This document shows positions 43,753 to 54,771 of a stretch of DNA of 64,000 nt, in pieces. The notes beneath the pieces are model-generated. The model saw only the letters and a list, made by a program, of their open reading frames with translations. It did not search any database and had not been told where the DNA came from. Within the stretch, counting starts at the first letter, position 1. Each line of letters opens with the position of its first letter. The translations under genes and the position numbers were made by a program. Origin of the DNA: DATARR01 sp044868005 (GTDB lineage: Bacteria > Acidobacteriota > Thermoanaerobaculia > Multivoradales > UBA5704); the NCBI GenBank assembly GCA_044868005.1, contig JBIOVX010000095.1, positions 11,048-75,047 on the forward strand. Direction: 5' to 3'.

Positions 43753-44628
43753 TCACCCGCGGCCATAGACGATCCACAGCACCGCCAGCCCCCAGAGCAG
43801 GATGTTGACGAGGAACGGCGGGTCGCGCAGGATCGCTTCCGTCGGATTGCGCTCGCCCGGCCGCTGATACATCAGATAGAGGTAGCGGAAGATGCCGTAG
43901 AGCACCAGGGGGATGGTGTAGACGAGGTTCTCGGTGTGGAACTTCTGCACCGTTTCCGGCGCTACGGCGTAGAGCGCGTAGGAGACCACCGCGGAGGCGG
44001 TGACCACGTTGATCATCTGGTCGAGGAAGGCGGGACTGTAATGGTCGAGCACCGGCCGCTGCCCCGACGCCGCTCCCGCCAGCAGGGTGATCTCGTGCCG
44101 GCGCTTGGAGAAGGCGAGGAAGAGCGCCAGGAAGATGGTGCACAGGAAGAGCCAGCGCGAGGCCTCGACGCCGGTCGCCTCGGCTCCCGCCTCCACCCGC
44201 AGCACGAAGCCGAGGCTGATCGACATCACGTCCAGGATGACCATGTGCTTGAACCATAGGGTATAGAGGACATTGATGATCAGATAGGCGCCGAGGATGC
44301 GCGCGAAGGGCGGCCCCAGATAGAAGGAGGGGGCGATCGCCACCCCCGCGAGCACGACGACGGCGGCCACGGCAACAGGAACCGGCAGCGTGCCGGCGGC
44401 CAGGGGACGCAGCCGCTTCAAGGGGTGCCGGCGGTCCTCCTCGCGGTCACGCAGGTCGTTGATCAGGTAGACGGCGCTCGAGGCGCAGCAGAAAGCCACG
44501 AGGGCGAGGAGCGCGCGGGTGGCGGCTGCGGCGTCCAGCAACAGGTCGCCGAAGACGAGCGGCGCGAGGACGAAGAGGTTCTTGGCCCACTGCGCGGGCC
44601 GCAAGGATTGGACAAGGGGTCGGATCAC
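43753..44628 (-). CDS. UbiA-family prenyltransferase, decaprenyl-phosphate phosphoribosyltransferase-like
   Basis: 291 aa, about nine transmembrane helices. The opening LVQSLRPAQWAKNLFVLAPL and the first Asp-rich motif YLINDLRDREEDRRHP, then a second acidic region (FAFSKRRHE-type, here FLAFSKRRHEI) resemble DPPR synthases (Rv3806c/UbiA type) more than quinone enzymes. DPPR synthase joins PRPP to polyprenyl phosphate; the product is the source of lipid-linked ribose/arabinose. No DprE1/DprE2-like epimerase is seen here. Divergent from the first YfhO gene with 32 bp between starts. Confidence 0.85.
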   Translation of the reverse strand: MIRPLVQSLRPAQWAKNLFVLAPLVFGDLLLDAAAATRALLALVAFCCASSAVYLINDLRDREEDRRHPLKRLRPLAAGTLPVPVAVAAVVVLAGVAIAPSFYLGPPFARILGAYLIINVLYTLWFKHMVILDVMSISLGFVLRVEAGAEATGVEASRWLFLCTIFLALFLAFSKRRHEITLLAGAASGQRPVLDHYSPAFLDQMINVVTASAVVSYALYAVAPETVQKFHTENLVYTIPLVLYGIFRYLYLMYQRPGERNPTEAILRDPPFLVNILLWGLAVLWIVYGRG

Positions 44629-44660
44629 CGGCCTATTCTAAGGGAGAGGACTCGCCGCGC

Positions 44661-46928
44661 ATGGAATGGCCGGGGAAGGAGGCGATGGAGCCGGCAGCCG
44701 CAGATTCCCGCCGAGGTCTCGCGGCCGTTGCCGCCGCGGCGCTGCTGCTCTGGCTCTGGGTCACCTTGCCTCTCGCGCTCGGAGAGCACACGCTCTACTT
44801 TCGTGACGTCTTCACGACGCACGTGCCGTTGAAGGCCTTCGGCGCGTCGGCCTTGCGCCAGGGCAGCATCCCTGTCGTCAATCCCTCGTGGGCCCTGGGG
44901 CAGCCCTTCCGGGGCAATCCCAACGCTCTGCCGTTCTATCCGGGAAACCTGCTGTACGCCTTCCTGCCCTTCTGGAGCGCTTTCAATCTTCATTTTGCCC
45001 TCCACTGGCTGCTCGCGGGGCTGTCCATGGCGGCTCTCGCACGGGCGCTGGATCAAGGGCGGGCCGCGGCTCTCGTCGCCGGGCTCACCTATGCCGGATC
45101 GGGGTGGATCCTCTCCTGTCTGACGTTCTACAACCTGCTCGCCGTCTCGGCCTGGTGGCCTCTGGTTCTCTTCGGCGCGGTCCGCGGCGGGCGGCGGGGA
45201 GTCGCCGTGGGCGGCATCGCGTGCGGCATGGCCTTGCTGGGCGGCGAGCCGGTGACCGCCGCCCTTGGGCTCGTCCCGCTGCTGGTGAGCGCCGGCCAGC
45301 GGCACGGCGCGCGCCGGGGAGCCGCCATCGTGCTCGCCATCGGGGCGACGGGCTTGCTGGTCGCCCTGCCCCAGATCGTGGCTACGGCGCGCGTGCTGGG
45401 CTTCGCCTCCCGGACGGCGCTGGGCGGTGCTGCGGGTCCCGGCCGCTTCCATTCCGAGGCCGCCCGCCTGCTCGAGCTGATCATCCCTTTTCCTTTCGGT
45501 TTTCCCTGGGAGACCGGCAAGGGCGGGTACTGGGCCTGGAGCGAGCCCCACGGGCTGCCCTACGTGTTGACCCTCCACATCGGGATCGTGGCCCTCTGGC
45601 TGGCGCTGCGGGGCGTCCGGCGGGCGCGGTCGTGGGCTTTCCTGGCGTTCGGCGGACTGGCGCTCGCCTGGGCAGGGGGGCTCTCGGGGGATGCCTTCTC
45701 CCTCCTCACCCGAGGCCTGGTGCGCTATCCCGAGAAACTCCTCTTCTGGTACGCCCTTGCCGTTCCTCTGCTCGCCGGTTGGGGCCTGGAACGAACGGTC
45801 GCGGCCCGCACATGGCGCAGCGCGCTGGCCGGCGCCGGTCTTGCCCTGGCCGCCGCGGCCGCCGTCTTCGCAGCCGGACCGCGCCTCACCGCCTGGCTTG
45901 CCGCAGGGCGGGTACCGCCCAACCGGGTCACGGAAGCGCCGCCGTTGCGGGTGGGAAACTGGATCGTCGCGCTGCTCCTGTCCGCGGCGCTCCTCGCCCT
46001 GGCCGCCGTTGCCGCCCGGCGCCGGAGCGCGGCCGGGCTGGCGGCGGCGCAGCTCGTGGCCCTCCTCCCGCTTGCCCGGCTGGTGGCGGCGGCGCCCGTC
46101 GAGTCGTTTGCCCCGTCGTCGTGGGTCCGCCTTCTGCGCCCCGGGACGCAGATCGTCACCTCGAATCTCGGAGCTCCCCTCGGCGGGATCGAAGAGTGGT
46201 ACGAGCTGCCCGATGATTCCTATCTCACTCTGGTGCGCCTCGGCACCTACGATCTCGAGCCGGCCTCCGGCGTGCCCGCCGGCTTGCGCTACCCCTTGGC
46301 CCGCGATCTGGACGGCATGTACTCCCCGTTTTCGGCCCTGGTCCAGAGGAGCCTGCCGCGCCTCGATTGGGACCGGAGGGCCAACTGGTTTCGGGCCCTC
46401 GGCGTCCAGGCGGCGGTGCTGGACGAGGCGCCCGGAACCGCCAATCTCCGCCTGGCCGATGCCCGGGAACGCCTCGGCGGCACGAGCCGGCTGTTCTTGG
46501 TGCGTGACCCGGCCCCGGCCGCCTACTGGCCGCGATCGGTGAAAGCCGTGGCCAGCCCGGCGGCTGCGCTGCGGGAAGTCAGCCTGGCACCGGACCCGGT
46601 CGCGCAGGTCGTCGCCGACCGGGCTCTGCGCCACATTCCGGGCGCGGTGGTCCGGCTGATCCGGGAGACCGCCGATTCAATCGAGGTCGAGGTCACCGGC
46701 CGCGGCGGACTGCTGGTTCTGCGCCGCGCCTACCAGCCGTTCTACCGTGCGCGAACCGGTACGGCGAGGCTTCGCACTCTCCCCGCGAATCTTGTCCTGC
46801 TGGGAGTGGAGGTCCCCTCGGGAGCTCATCGCGTGCGCATCGAGACCATCGCGTGGCCGGAAGATCTGGCCGCCGGGCTCGCCCTCGGCGCGCTGGCCAC
46901 GGCCATCGCCTTCGCATGGCGCCGGTGA
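44661..46928 (+). CDS. YfhO-like GT-C membrane protein
   Basis: 755 aa. Over ten transmembrane helices; the first loop has LYFRDVFTTHVPLKAF, the acidic RDV motif where GT-C enzymes hold their catalytic Asp, and NPSWALGQPFRGNPNALPFYPGNLL (in parts), the YfhO/DUF6541-like pattern. The C-terminal ~250 residues are extracytoplasmic and beta-rich, with the family end phrase LVLRRAYQPFYRA. YfhO proteins glycosylate teichoic acids or other surface polymers from polyprenyl-phosphate sugars. Paralogous to the next gene, whose start overlaps its stop. Confidence 0.85.
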   Translation: MEWPGKEAMEPAAADSRRGLAAVAAAALLLWLWVTLPLALGEHTLYFRDVFTTHVPLKAFGASALRQGSIPVVNPSWALGQPFRGNPNALPFYPGNLLYAFLPFWSAFNLHFALHWLLAGLSMAALARALDQGRAAALVAGLTYAGSGWILSCLTFYNLLAVSAWWPLVLFGAVRGGRRGVAVGGIACGMALLGGEPVTAALGLVPLLVSAGQRHGARRGAAIVLAIGATGLLVALPQIVATARVLGFASRTALGGAAGPGRFHSEAARLLELIIPFPFGFPWETGKGGYWAWSEPHGLPYVLTLHIGIVALWLALRGVRRARSWAFLAFGGLALAWAGGLSGDAFSLLTRGLVRYPEKLLFWYALAVPLLAGWGLERTVAARTWRSALAGAGLALAAAAAVFAAGPRLTAWLAAGRVPPNRVTEAPPLRVGNWIVALLLSAALLALAAVAARRRSAAGLAAAQLVALLPLARLVAAAPVESFAPSSWVRLLRPGTQIVTSNLGAPLGGIEEWYELPDDSYLTLVRLGTYDLEPASGVPAGLRYPLARDLDGMYSPFSALVQRSLPRLDWDRRANWFRALGVQAAVLDEAPGTANLRLADARERLGGTSRLFLVRDPAPAAYWPRSVKAVASPAAALREVSLAPDPVAQVVADRALRHIPGAVVRLIRETADSIEVEVTGRGGLLVLRRAYQPFYRARTGTARLRTLPANLVLLGVEVPSGAHRVRIETIAWPEDLAAGLALGALATAIAFAWRR

Positions 46929-49399
46929 GACGAGGCTTGGTACCCTTCCGCACCATGCTCGCGAGCTCTGCCTTCCGCTTTCGCTGGCGGACTTCCCTGC
47001 TTTACGCCGGGCCTCTGCTGCTGCTCCTCCTGCTCGCCATGCTGCCGCTCGTCCGCGGCACGGAGACGCTCATCCTGCGTGACGTGCTCAACTCCCACTT
47101 CCCCATGAAATGGTCGCAGGCGGAGGCCCTGCGGCACGGCTACTTCCCCTTGATCGATCCCTACCGGGCGGGAGGCCAGCCGCTGGCGGGCAACCTCAAC
47201 GCCGCGCCGTTCTATCCGACGAACCTCCTCTTTCTCGTCGGTTCCACCTTCTGGGCCTTCAACGCACACTTCTGGCTCCACCTGCTGCTGGCGCCTTTCG
47301 CCTTCTACTGGCTGGCGCGGAGCTGGGGCTTGCGGCCCGAAGCCGCGTGGGCGGGAGCGGCCTGCTGGACGGCGTCCGGCTTCTACCTCTCGCACCTCAA
47401 CTTCTACAACCTCATCGCCGGCGTCACCCTGGCCCCCGCGCTGATCGCCGCCTGCATGGATTTCCTCCGCGGCGAGCGCCGCCGCGGCGTGCTCGCGCCG
47501 GCGATCGCCGTGCTGTGGACGCTGATGATCCTCGGCGGCGATCCGCAGACGGCGCTCCTCGCGCTCCTCCTCGCCGGCGCCGCATTGATTCTGGTCTGGC
47601 GGGAGCGGGCTGCCGGCCCGGCCTGGCGCGGGGTCGCCCTGCTCGCCGCCGCCTTCGCCTGCGGCACGCTGATCGCCCTGCCGCAGCTCACCGAGTTCCT
47701 GCGCATCCTGCCGCTCTCCTACCGCGGCCACGCGGGCTACAGCCGCGCCGTGTTGACCATAGCGAGCTGGGATCCCCGGCAGGCCGGCGAATGGCTGCTG
47801 CCCTTCCTGTTCGGCCGGCCGGACGTGCTCGCCAACGGCGCCTTCTGGGGCGGCCAGTTCTTCACCGGCGTGCCGCCCTACTATCTCTCGCTCTATCCCG
47901 GGCTGCTGGCGCTGGCCTTGATCGCCGCCTCCGGCCGGCCGCGCGGCCGGGCCGCCGGCTGGGCCTGGGGGGGCATCGCCTGTGGCCTCTTTCTGTCGCT
48001 CGGGCGGTTCAATCCCGTCACCGTCTGGCTGCTGACTTCGGTGATGCGGAAGTCGCTGCGCTACCCGATCAAGTTCTGGCTGCCGGTGGCGATCGGCGCG
48101 GCGCTGCTGTGCGGCCTCGGCTTCGAGCGGCTGCGCGCCGAAGAAGGAGCGCGTCGGCGCTTCCGCCGGATCCTCCTGCTGCTCGCGGTGGCCTTCGCCC
48201 TCTTCTGGTGCTTCCTCACCTTCGCACCGGAATGGGCCGAGGCGTGGCTCGACCTCTTCATCCCGCGGCCGGCGGCGTTCATCGCCAACGAGCGCCTGCG
48301 CTGGGCCGGCCTCTCGCTCCTCTCGCTCGGGGTGCTCGCGGCGCTCGGCATCGCCTGCGGACTCTCCCGCCGCTCCTGGCGGCTCGGCGGCGCCTTGCTG
48401 ATCGCCGTTCATGCCGCCGCGCAGGTCTGGCTGCTTCGGCCTCTCTATCCCATGGACGCCGTGGTGCCTTACCTCGTGCCGCCGCCGGCCCTCTCCTGGG
48501 TGCCGAAGGATCTCGAGGTGGTGAACCCCGACTACAACTACCTCTTCGGGCCCAGCACCCTGCGCAAGGGCAGCTTCCCCGAGCCGCACATCCGCTGGCT
48601 CGAGCGCCGCTCCTACTTCGAGCTCTACGCGTTTTCCGGAGCTGTGTGGGGAAGGCGATACGGGCTGAACTGCTCGCCCGAGGGGCTGGACACCTTCCTC
48701 GCGCGCATCGCCCAGATCGCGGTCAAGTCCGCCAAGACTCCGGAGCGCCTGCGCATGCTCGCCGCTTGGGGCGTCGGCCGCCTGCTGGTGAATCACCCGC
48801 TGGAGCCCGTGCCGCCGCACGCCCGTCTGCTCAAGACGATCCCCAGCTTCGGCCACACGCTGTACATCTACGAGGTGACGGACCGCGCCGCCGAGGCCTT
48901 CCTCGCCCGCCGCGTCTTCCGCGAGCCCAGCCCCCGGGCCGCCTACCGGCGAATCGCCGACCCTGGATTCGATGCGCGCACGGACGCCGTCATCGCCGGG
49001 CCGGGCGGAGCCCCGCAGGCGACCGGCGGCGGCAGCGCGCGCATTCTCCGCCGCGGACCGGAGAGCCTGGAGATCGAGACCGCCGCCGGCCCCGGGGGAG
49101 CGCTCCTCGTCGTCCAGCGCTCGAACCTTCTCTTCCAAGCGGCGATCGACGGCCGTCCCGTCCAGGTGCTCACCGCCAACGCCTATCGCATCGGCGTCCA
49201 GGTGCCCGCCGGCACGCACCGGGTGCGCTTGTCGATCGATCGGGGGCCGTTGCACCGGTCGCTGCTTGGGGCTCTGGTGGGGGTGCTGCTGCTGCCGGTG
49301 CTGGGGTGGTCCGCGGGGCGGAGATTGCAGACGGGTATGCCCTCCGAAGCCTCACCCCCTGTCCCCCTCTCCCTGACGGGCGAGGGGGGACGTGACTGA
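46925..49399 (+). CDS. YfhO-like GT-C membrane protein (second copy)
   Basis: 824 aa from GTG 46925, which overlaps the upstream stop (GTGA) like others in this region; ATG 46955 (LASSAFRFRWR) is an alternative. Same plan as its neighbour: ETLILRDVLNSHFPMKW, then IDPYRAGGQPLAGNLNAAPF, AHFWLHLLLAPFAFYWLA, and end phrase LLVVQRSNLLFQAAIDG. The sequences clearly share a common origin, so the pair is a tandem duplication that has since diverged. The last 18 residues come from a dispersed 45-bp repeat at 49346-49390. Confidence 0.85.
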   Translation: MRRGLVPFRTMLASSAFRFRWRTSLLYAGPLLLLLLLAMLPLVRGTETLILRDVLNSHFPMKWSQAEALRHGYFPLIDPYRAGGQPLAGNLNAAPFYPTNLLFLVGSTFWAFNAHFWLHLLLAPFAFYWLARSWGLRPEAAWAGAACWTASGFYLSHLNFYNLIAGVTLAPALIAACMDFLRGERRRGVLAPAIAVLWTLMILGGDPQTALLALLLAGAALILVWRERAAGPAWRGVALLAAAFACGTLIALPQLTEFLRILPLSYRGHAGYSRAVLTIASWDPRQAGEWLLPFLFGRPDVLANGAFWGGQFFTGVPPYYLSLYPGLLALALIAASGRPRGRAAGWAWGGIACGLFLSLGRFNPVTVWLLTSVMRKSLRYPIKFWLPVAIGAALLCGLGFERLRAEEGARRRFRRILLLLAVAFALFWCFLTFAPEWAEAWLDLFIPRPAAFIANERLRWAGLSLLSLGVLAALGIACGLSRRSWRLGGALLIAVHAAAQVWLLRPLYPMDAVVPYLVPPPALSWVPKDLEVVNPDYNYLFGPSTLRKGSFPEPHIRWLERRSYFELYAFSGAVWGRRYGLNCSPEGLDTFLARIAQIAVKSAKTPERLRMLAAWGVGRLLVNHPLEPVPPHARLLKTIPSFGHTLYIYEVTDRAAEAFLARRVFREPSPRAAYRRIADPGFDARTDAVIAGPGGAPQATGGGSARILRRGPESLEIETAAGPGGALLVVQRSNLLFQAAIDGRPVQVLTANAYRIGVQVPAGTHRVRLSIDRGPLHRSLLGALVGVLLLPVLGWSAGRRLQTGMPSEASPPVPLSLTGEGGRD
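49346..49390. repeat. 45-bp dispersed repeat, copy 1
   Basis: Identical in all 45 bases to 63898-63942. Contains a GC-rich hairpin (TCCCCCTC / GAGGGGGGA) and begins GAAGCCTCACCCCCTGTCC. It lies at the 3' end of the second YfhO gene and encodes its tail. Confidence 0.95.
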
Positions 49400-49480
49400 A
49401 GCGTTCTTGCCGAGATCGTAGCGGCGGCCTGCAAACTGAACCGCGCCGTAAACCGGCGCTGCTAAGATACCCACCCCCTC

Positions 49481-51025
49481 ATGGCCGACATCCCCCGCCG
49501 CCCCATCCGCAAGGTCTTGATCGCCAACCGCGGCGAGATCGCGGTGCGCATCCTGCGGGCGCTGCGCGAGATGGGGATCCGCGGCGCGGTGATCTACTCG
49601 GAGCCGGACCGTCTCGGCCTCCCCGTGCTGCTGGCCGACGAGGCGTATCCGATCGGGCCGGCGCCTTCGCGCGAGAGCTATCTGCGGGGCGAAGCCATCG
49701 TCGAGCTGGCGCGGGAGATCGGCGCCGACGCCATCCATCCCGGCTACGGCTTCCTTTCCGAGCGCGCCGGCTTCGCCCGCCTCTGCCGCGACGCGGGGAT
49801 CACCTTCATCGGCCCCTCTCCCGAGGCGATCGACGCCATGGGCTCCAAGGTGGAGAGCCGGCGGCTGATGATCGCGGCCGGCGTGCCGGTGGTGCCCGGG
49901 GGCCAGGACCCGCTGCCCGACCTCGAATCCGCCGCGGCCGCTGCGGAGACGATCGGCTATCCGGTGATGCTCAAGGCCGCGGCCGGTGGCGGCGGCAAGG
50001 GAATGCGCATGGTGCCCTCGGCCGCCGAGCTGCCGGGTGCTTACCGCGCCGCCCGCTCCGAGGCGGGCGCGAGCTTCGGCGACGACTCCGTCTACCTCGA
50101 GAAACTCATCGAGAACCCGCGGCACGTCGAGATCCAGGTGATGGGCGATCTGCACGGCCGTGTCGTCTCGCTCGGCGAGCGCGAGTGCTCGCTGCAGCGG
50201 CGCCACCAGAAGGTGGTCGAGGAGGCGCCGTCGCCGGTGGTCACGCCCGAGCTGCGCCGCCGCATGGGCGACTCCGCCGTGCTCGCCGCTTCCGCCGTGG
50301 GCTACAGCAACGCCGGCACCTGCGAGTTCCTGCTCGACCGCGACGGCAGCTTCTACTTCCTGGAGATGAACACGCGGCTGCAGGTGGAGCATCCCGTGAC
50401 CGAGCTGGTGACCGGCATCGATCTCGTGCAGGCGCAGATCCGCGTCGCCGAAGGCGAGCCCCTGGGCCCGCGGTTCGACGACGTGCAGCCGCGCGGGCAC
50501 GCCGTCGAGGTGCGCCTCTACGCCGAGGACCCCTACCAGCGCTTCGCGCCGTCGCCGGGCAGGATCGAGATCCTCCGCTGGCCCGACGGCCCTGGCGTGC
50601 GGGTGGACAGCGGCGTCTACGAGGGCTCGGAGGTGTCGATCCACTACGACCCGATGCTGGCCAAGCTCATCGTCTGGGCCGCCGACCGCGAGCGGGCCCT
50701 CGATCGGCTGGGGCGCGCCCTCTCCGAGATGCGGGTGGAAGGCATCCGCACCACGGCCCCGCTGTTCCGTGCCCTGCTCGCCGATGCCGACTTCCGCAGC
50801 GGCAACCTGGACATCGGCATGCTCGACCGCAAGCTCGGCGCCGGCGAGCTGCGGCCGTCCGCCGACGGCGCTCCCGCCGATCTGCCGCTGATCGCCGCCG
50901 CGCTCGCCCATTACGAGCGCGCCAACCGGACCGCCGCCGGACCGGCGAGCCCGGCCACCTCCCGCCGGTCCCGCTGGGGCGCCGCCGGCCGGCAGGGCGG
51001 CCTGCGCGGGGGATCATGGACCTGA
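49481..51025 (+). CDS. accC: Acetyl-/acyl-CoA carboxylase biotin carboxylase subunit
   Basis: 514 aa. ATP-grasp biotin carboxylase: IRKVLIANRGEIAVRILRAL, DAIHPGYGFLSERAGFA, MLKAAAGGGGKGMRMV, GERECSLQRRHQKVVEEAP (in parts), FLEMNTRLQVEHPVTELVTG and the C-terminal EVRLYAEDPYQRFAPSPG. It carboxylates biotin on BCCP with ATP and bicarbonate. The last ~60 residues are Ala/Arg-rich and extend past the usual domain. The small BCCP gene overlaps its 3' end by 10 nt. This split BC plus BCCP form fits acetyl-CoA or propionyl/methylcrotonyl-type carboxylases; no carboxyltransferase gene lies here. Confidence 0.95.
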   Translation: MADIPRRPIRKVLIANRGEIAVRILRALREMGIRGAVIYSEPDRLGLPVLLADEAYPIGPAPSRESYLRGEAIVELAREIGADAIHPGYGFLSERAGFARLCRDAGITFIGPSPEAIDAMGSKVESRRLMIAAGVPVVPGGQDPLPDLESAAAAAETIGYPVMLKAAAGGGGKGMRMVPSAAELPGAYRAARSEAGASFGDDSVYLEKLIENPRHVEIQVMGDLHGRVVSLGERECSLQRRHQKVVEEAPSPVVTPELRRRMGDSAVLAASAVGYSNAGTCEFLLDRDGSFYFLEMNTRLQVEHPVTELVTGIDLVQAQIRVAEGEPLGPRFDDVQPRGHAVEVRLYAEDPYQRFAPSPGRIEILRWPDGPGVRVDSGVYEGSEVSIHYDPMLAKLIVWAADRERALDRLGRALSEMRVEGIRTTAPLFRALLADADFRSGNLDIGMLDRKLGAGELRPSADGAPADLPLIAAALAHYERANRTAAGPASPATSRRSRWGAAGRQGGLRGGSWT

Positions 51026-51519
51026 TCGTCCGCCACGGCGAGCGCGAGGAGCGTGTGCGGGTGCGCCGCACCGGCGCCGGCTTCGAGGTGAGAGTCGGCG
51101 ATCGCACCTATCATGTCGACGCCAGTGCCGCCCGCGCCGGCCTCCACAGCCTGCGTATCGGCGGCGAGCAGCACGAGGTGGCGGTCCATCCTCAGGACGG
51201 CGGCGTCTACTGGGTGAGCACCGCTCAGGGCTCCGGCCCCGTGGAGGTCGCCGATCCGCTCACCCATCTCGCCGCGCAGGCCCATGGCGGCAAGGGAGGC
51301 AAGCGGCATCGTCGGGTCAACGCCTATATGCCGGGGCGCGTGGTGGACCTGCTCGCCGCGGAAGGCCAGGACGTGTCCGCCGGCCAGGGCGTCCTGGTGC
51401 TCGAAGCCATGAAGATGGAGAACGAGATCCGCGCCGAGCATGACGGCCGCATCGGCAAGATCTTCGTCCAGCCCGGCCAGGCGGTTGAGATGGGAAACCC
51501 GCTGTTCGAGCTGGAGTAG
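51016..51519 (+). CDS. Biotin carboxyl carrier protein
   Basis: 167 aa from ATG 51016. The biotinyl domain fills the last ~70 residues, with the biotin-accepting Lys133 in LEAMKMENEI and the hammerhead GQAVEMGNPLFEL. The first ~95 residues form a small beta domain (VRVRRTGAGFEVRVGDRTYH) like the BT linker domain of acyl-CoA carboxylases, joined by a Gly/Lys linker. Overlaps accC by 10 nt, so made in step with it. Confidence 0.93.
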   Translation: MDLIVRHGEREERVRVRRTGAGFEVRVGDRTYHVDASAARAGLHSLRIGGEQHEVAVHPQDGGVYWVSTAQGSGPVEVADPLTHLAAQAHGGKGGKRHRRVNAYMPGRVVDLLAAEGQDVSAGQGVLVLEAMKMENEIRAEHDGRIGKIFVQPGQAVEMGNPLFELE

Positions 51520-51567
51520 GGGTATCATCCGGCCGTTCAAACGTCACGCCTTCGAAGGAGCCGGACC

Positions 51568-53384
<1,817 letters not shown>

Positions 53385-53388
<4 letters not shown>

Positions 53389-54764
53389 GCCTCTCCCGCC
53401 GCGACCTCTTCCGCTTCGGCCTCGCCGCGGGCGCCGCGCTGCCTCTCGGGCTTGGCGCGGCAGATGGAGAGGAGACGCCGAGGGTCTCGACACCACCAGC
53501 GCCTGACTATCTAGACGCCGCCGTCCAGGCCGCGCGCTGGATCCATACCACCCGGGTGGCAACGCCGGACGGCTATCTGTGGCTGACGGGACCGGAGAGG
53601 CCTGAAGGGTTGGACACCATCTCCAACCTCTATACCGGCAGTGCCGGCGTCGTCCTCTTCCTGCTCGAGCTCGCCCGCGCGACGGGTGACAGCGCACATC
53701 GCTTCGAAGCCGCCGCCGGAGCGGACTATCTGATCGCCGCTCTCCCCGAGAAGCTTCGCCTCGAGCAAGCGGAGAGCGGCCTCTATACCGGCGTCGCCGG
53801 CATCGGCTTCACCCTCTTCCGGGTCTTCCAGGAGACGCGCAAGGGTGTCTATCGGCAAGCGGCGCTTCGCTGCCGCGACCTCATCCACGCCGCAGCGCAG
53901 CCTGCGGGCGCCGGCGTTCAATGGGGCGAGACGACCGACATCATCGCCGGCGCTGCCGGCACCGGCCTCTATCTGCTCCACCTAGCGCGCAGCACCGACG
54001 ATTCCGCCTCCCGCGAGCTGGCGGTCCGCGCCGGGCTGCGCCTGATCGAGCTGGGGATTCCCGAAGCCGGCGGCCGCAAGTGGCGGATGGAGCCCGGCTT
54101 CGCGCGCCTGATGCCGAACTTCTCCCACGGCACGGCGGGCGTCGCCTACTTCCTCGCCACCCTCCATCGCGAGACGGGCCGCAAGGAATTTCTCGACGCG
54201 GCCGTCGAGGGAGCGCGTTATCTACAGGCCGTTGCCAACACCACGGGCGATTCCTGTCTCATCTTCCATGACGAGCCGGATAACAAGGATCTCTACTACC
54301 TCGGCTGGTGCCACGGTCCGGTGGGCACTTCGCGCCTCTTCATTCAACTTCATCGCATCGACGGCAAGGCCGGCTGGCTCGACTGGGCGCGCAAGGGTGC
54401 CAAAGGCATCCTGGCGAGCGGCATTCCGGAGCAGCCGACCCCGGGCTTCTGGAACAACGTCGGCCAGTGCTGCGGCTCCGCCGGCGTGGCGAGCTTTTTC
54501 GCCGATTTCGCCAAGCTGACGGGCGACGAGCCCTATCTCGCCTTCGCCCGCCGTGTCACCGCGAACCTCCTCGCGCGGGCGACCGCCACTCCCGGCGACG
54601 GGCTCAAATGGATCCACGCCGAGCACCGCGTCAATCCGAGCTACGCCTACGCCCAGACCGGCTACATGCAGGGCGCCGCCGGCATCGGCATGCTGCTCCT
54701 GCAGATGGACGCCGTGGAGAAGGGGAGGGAGTGGACGTTCAGGCTGCCGGATTCGCCGTACTGA
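53385..54764 (+). CDS. Tat-exported LanC-like (lanthionine synthetase C-like) protein
   Basis: 459 aa from GTG 53385 (GTGA overlap). The N-terminus reads SLSRRDLFRFGLAAGAALPL: a twin-arginine signal (SRRDLF). The rest is an alpha/alpha toroid with seven GxxG turns (GSAG 85, GVAG 136, GAAG 189, GTAG 249, GPVG 311, GSAG 364, GAAG 430), the LanC count. Zinc-site candidates are Cys309 in GWCHG and Cys362-Cys363 in QCCGSAG, plus His248 in FSHGTAG; the second site has CCG rather than the usual CHG, as in some LanM/LanL-type cyclases. No precursor peptide, dehydratase or lantibiotic transporter is nearby. Substrate unknown; an extracytoplasmic thiol-addition or glutathione-binding role is possible. 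It could also be a non-catalytic toroid. Confidence 0.83.
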
Positions 54765-54771
54765 GAAACCG

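Noticed and set aside
49352..50911. Long minus-strand frame opposite accC
   Set aside because: Antisense shadow in high-GC coding DNA; no homology-like motifs, while accC shows all family motifs.
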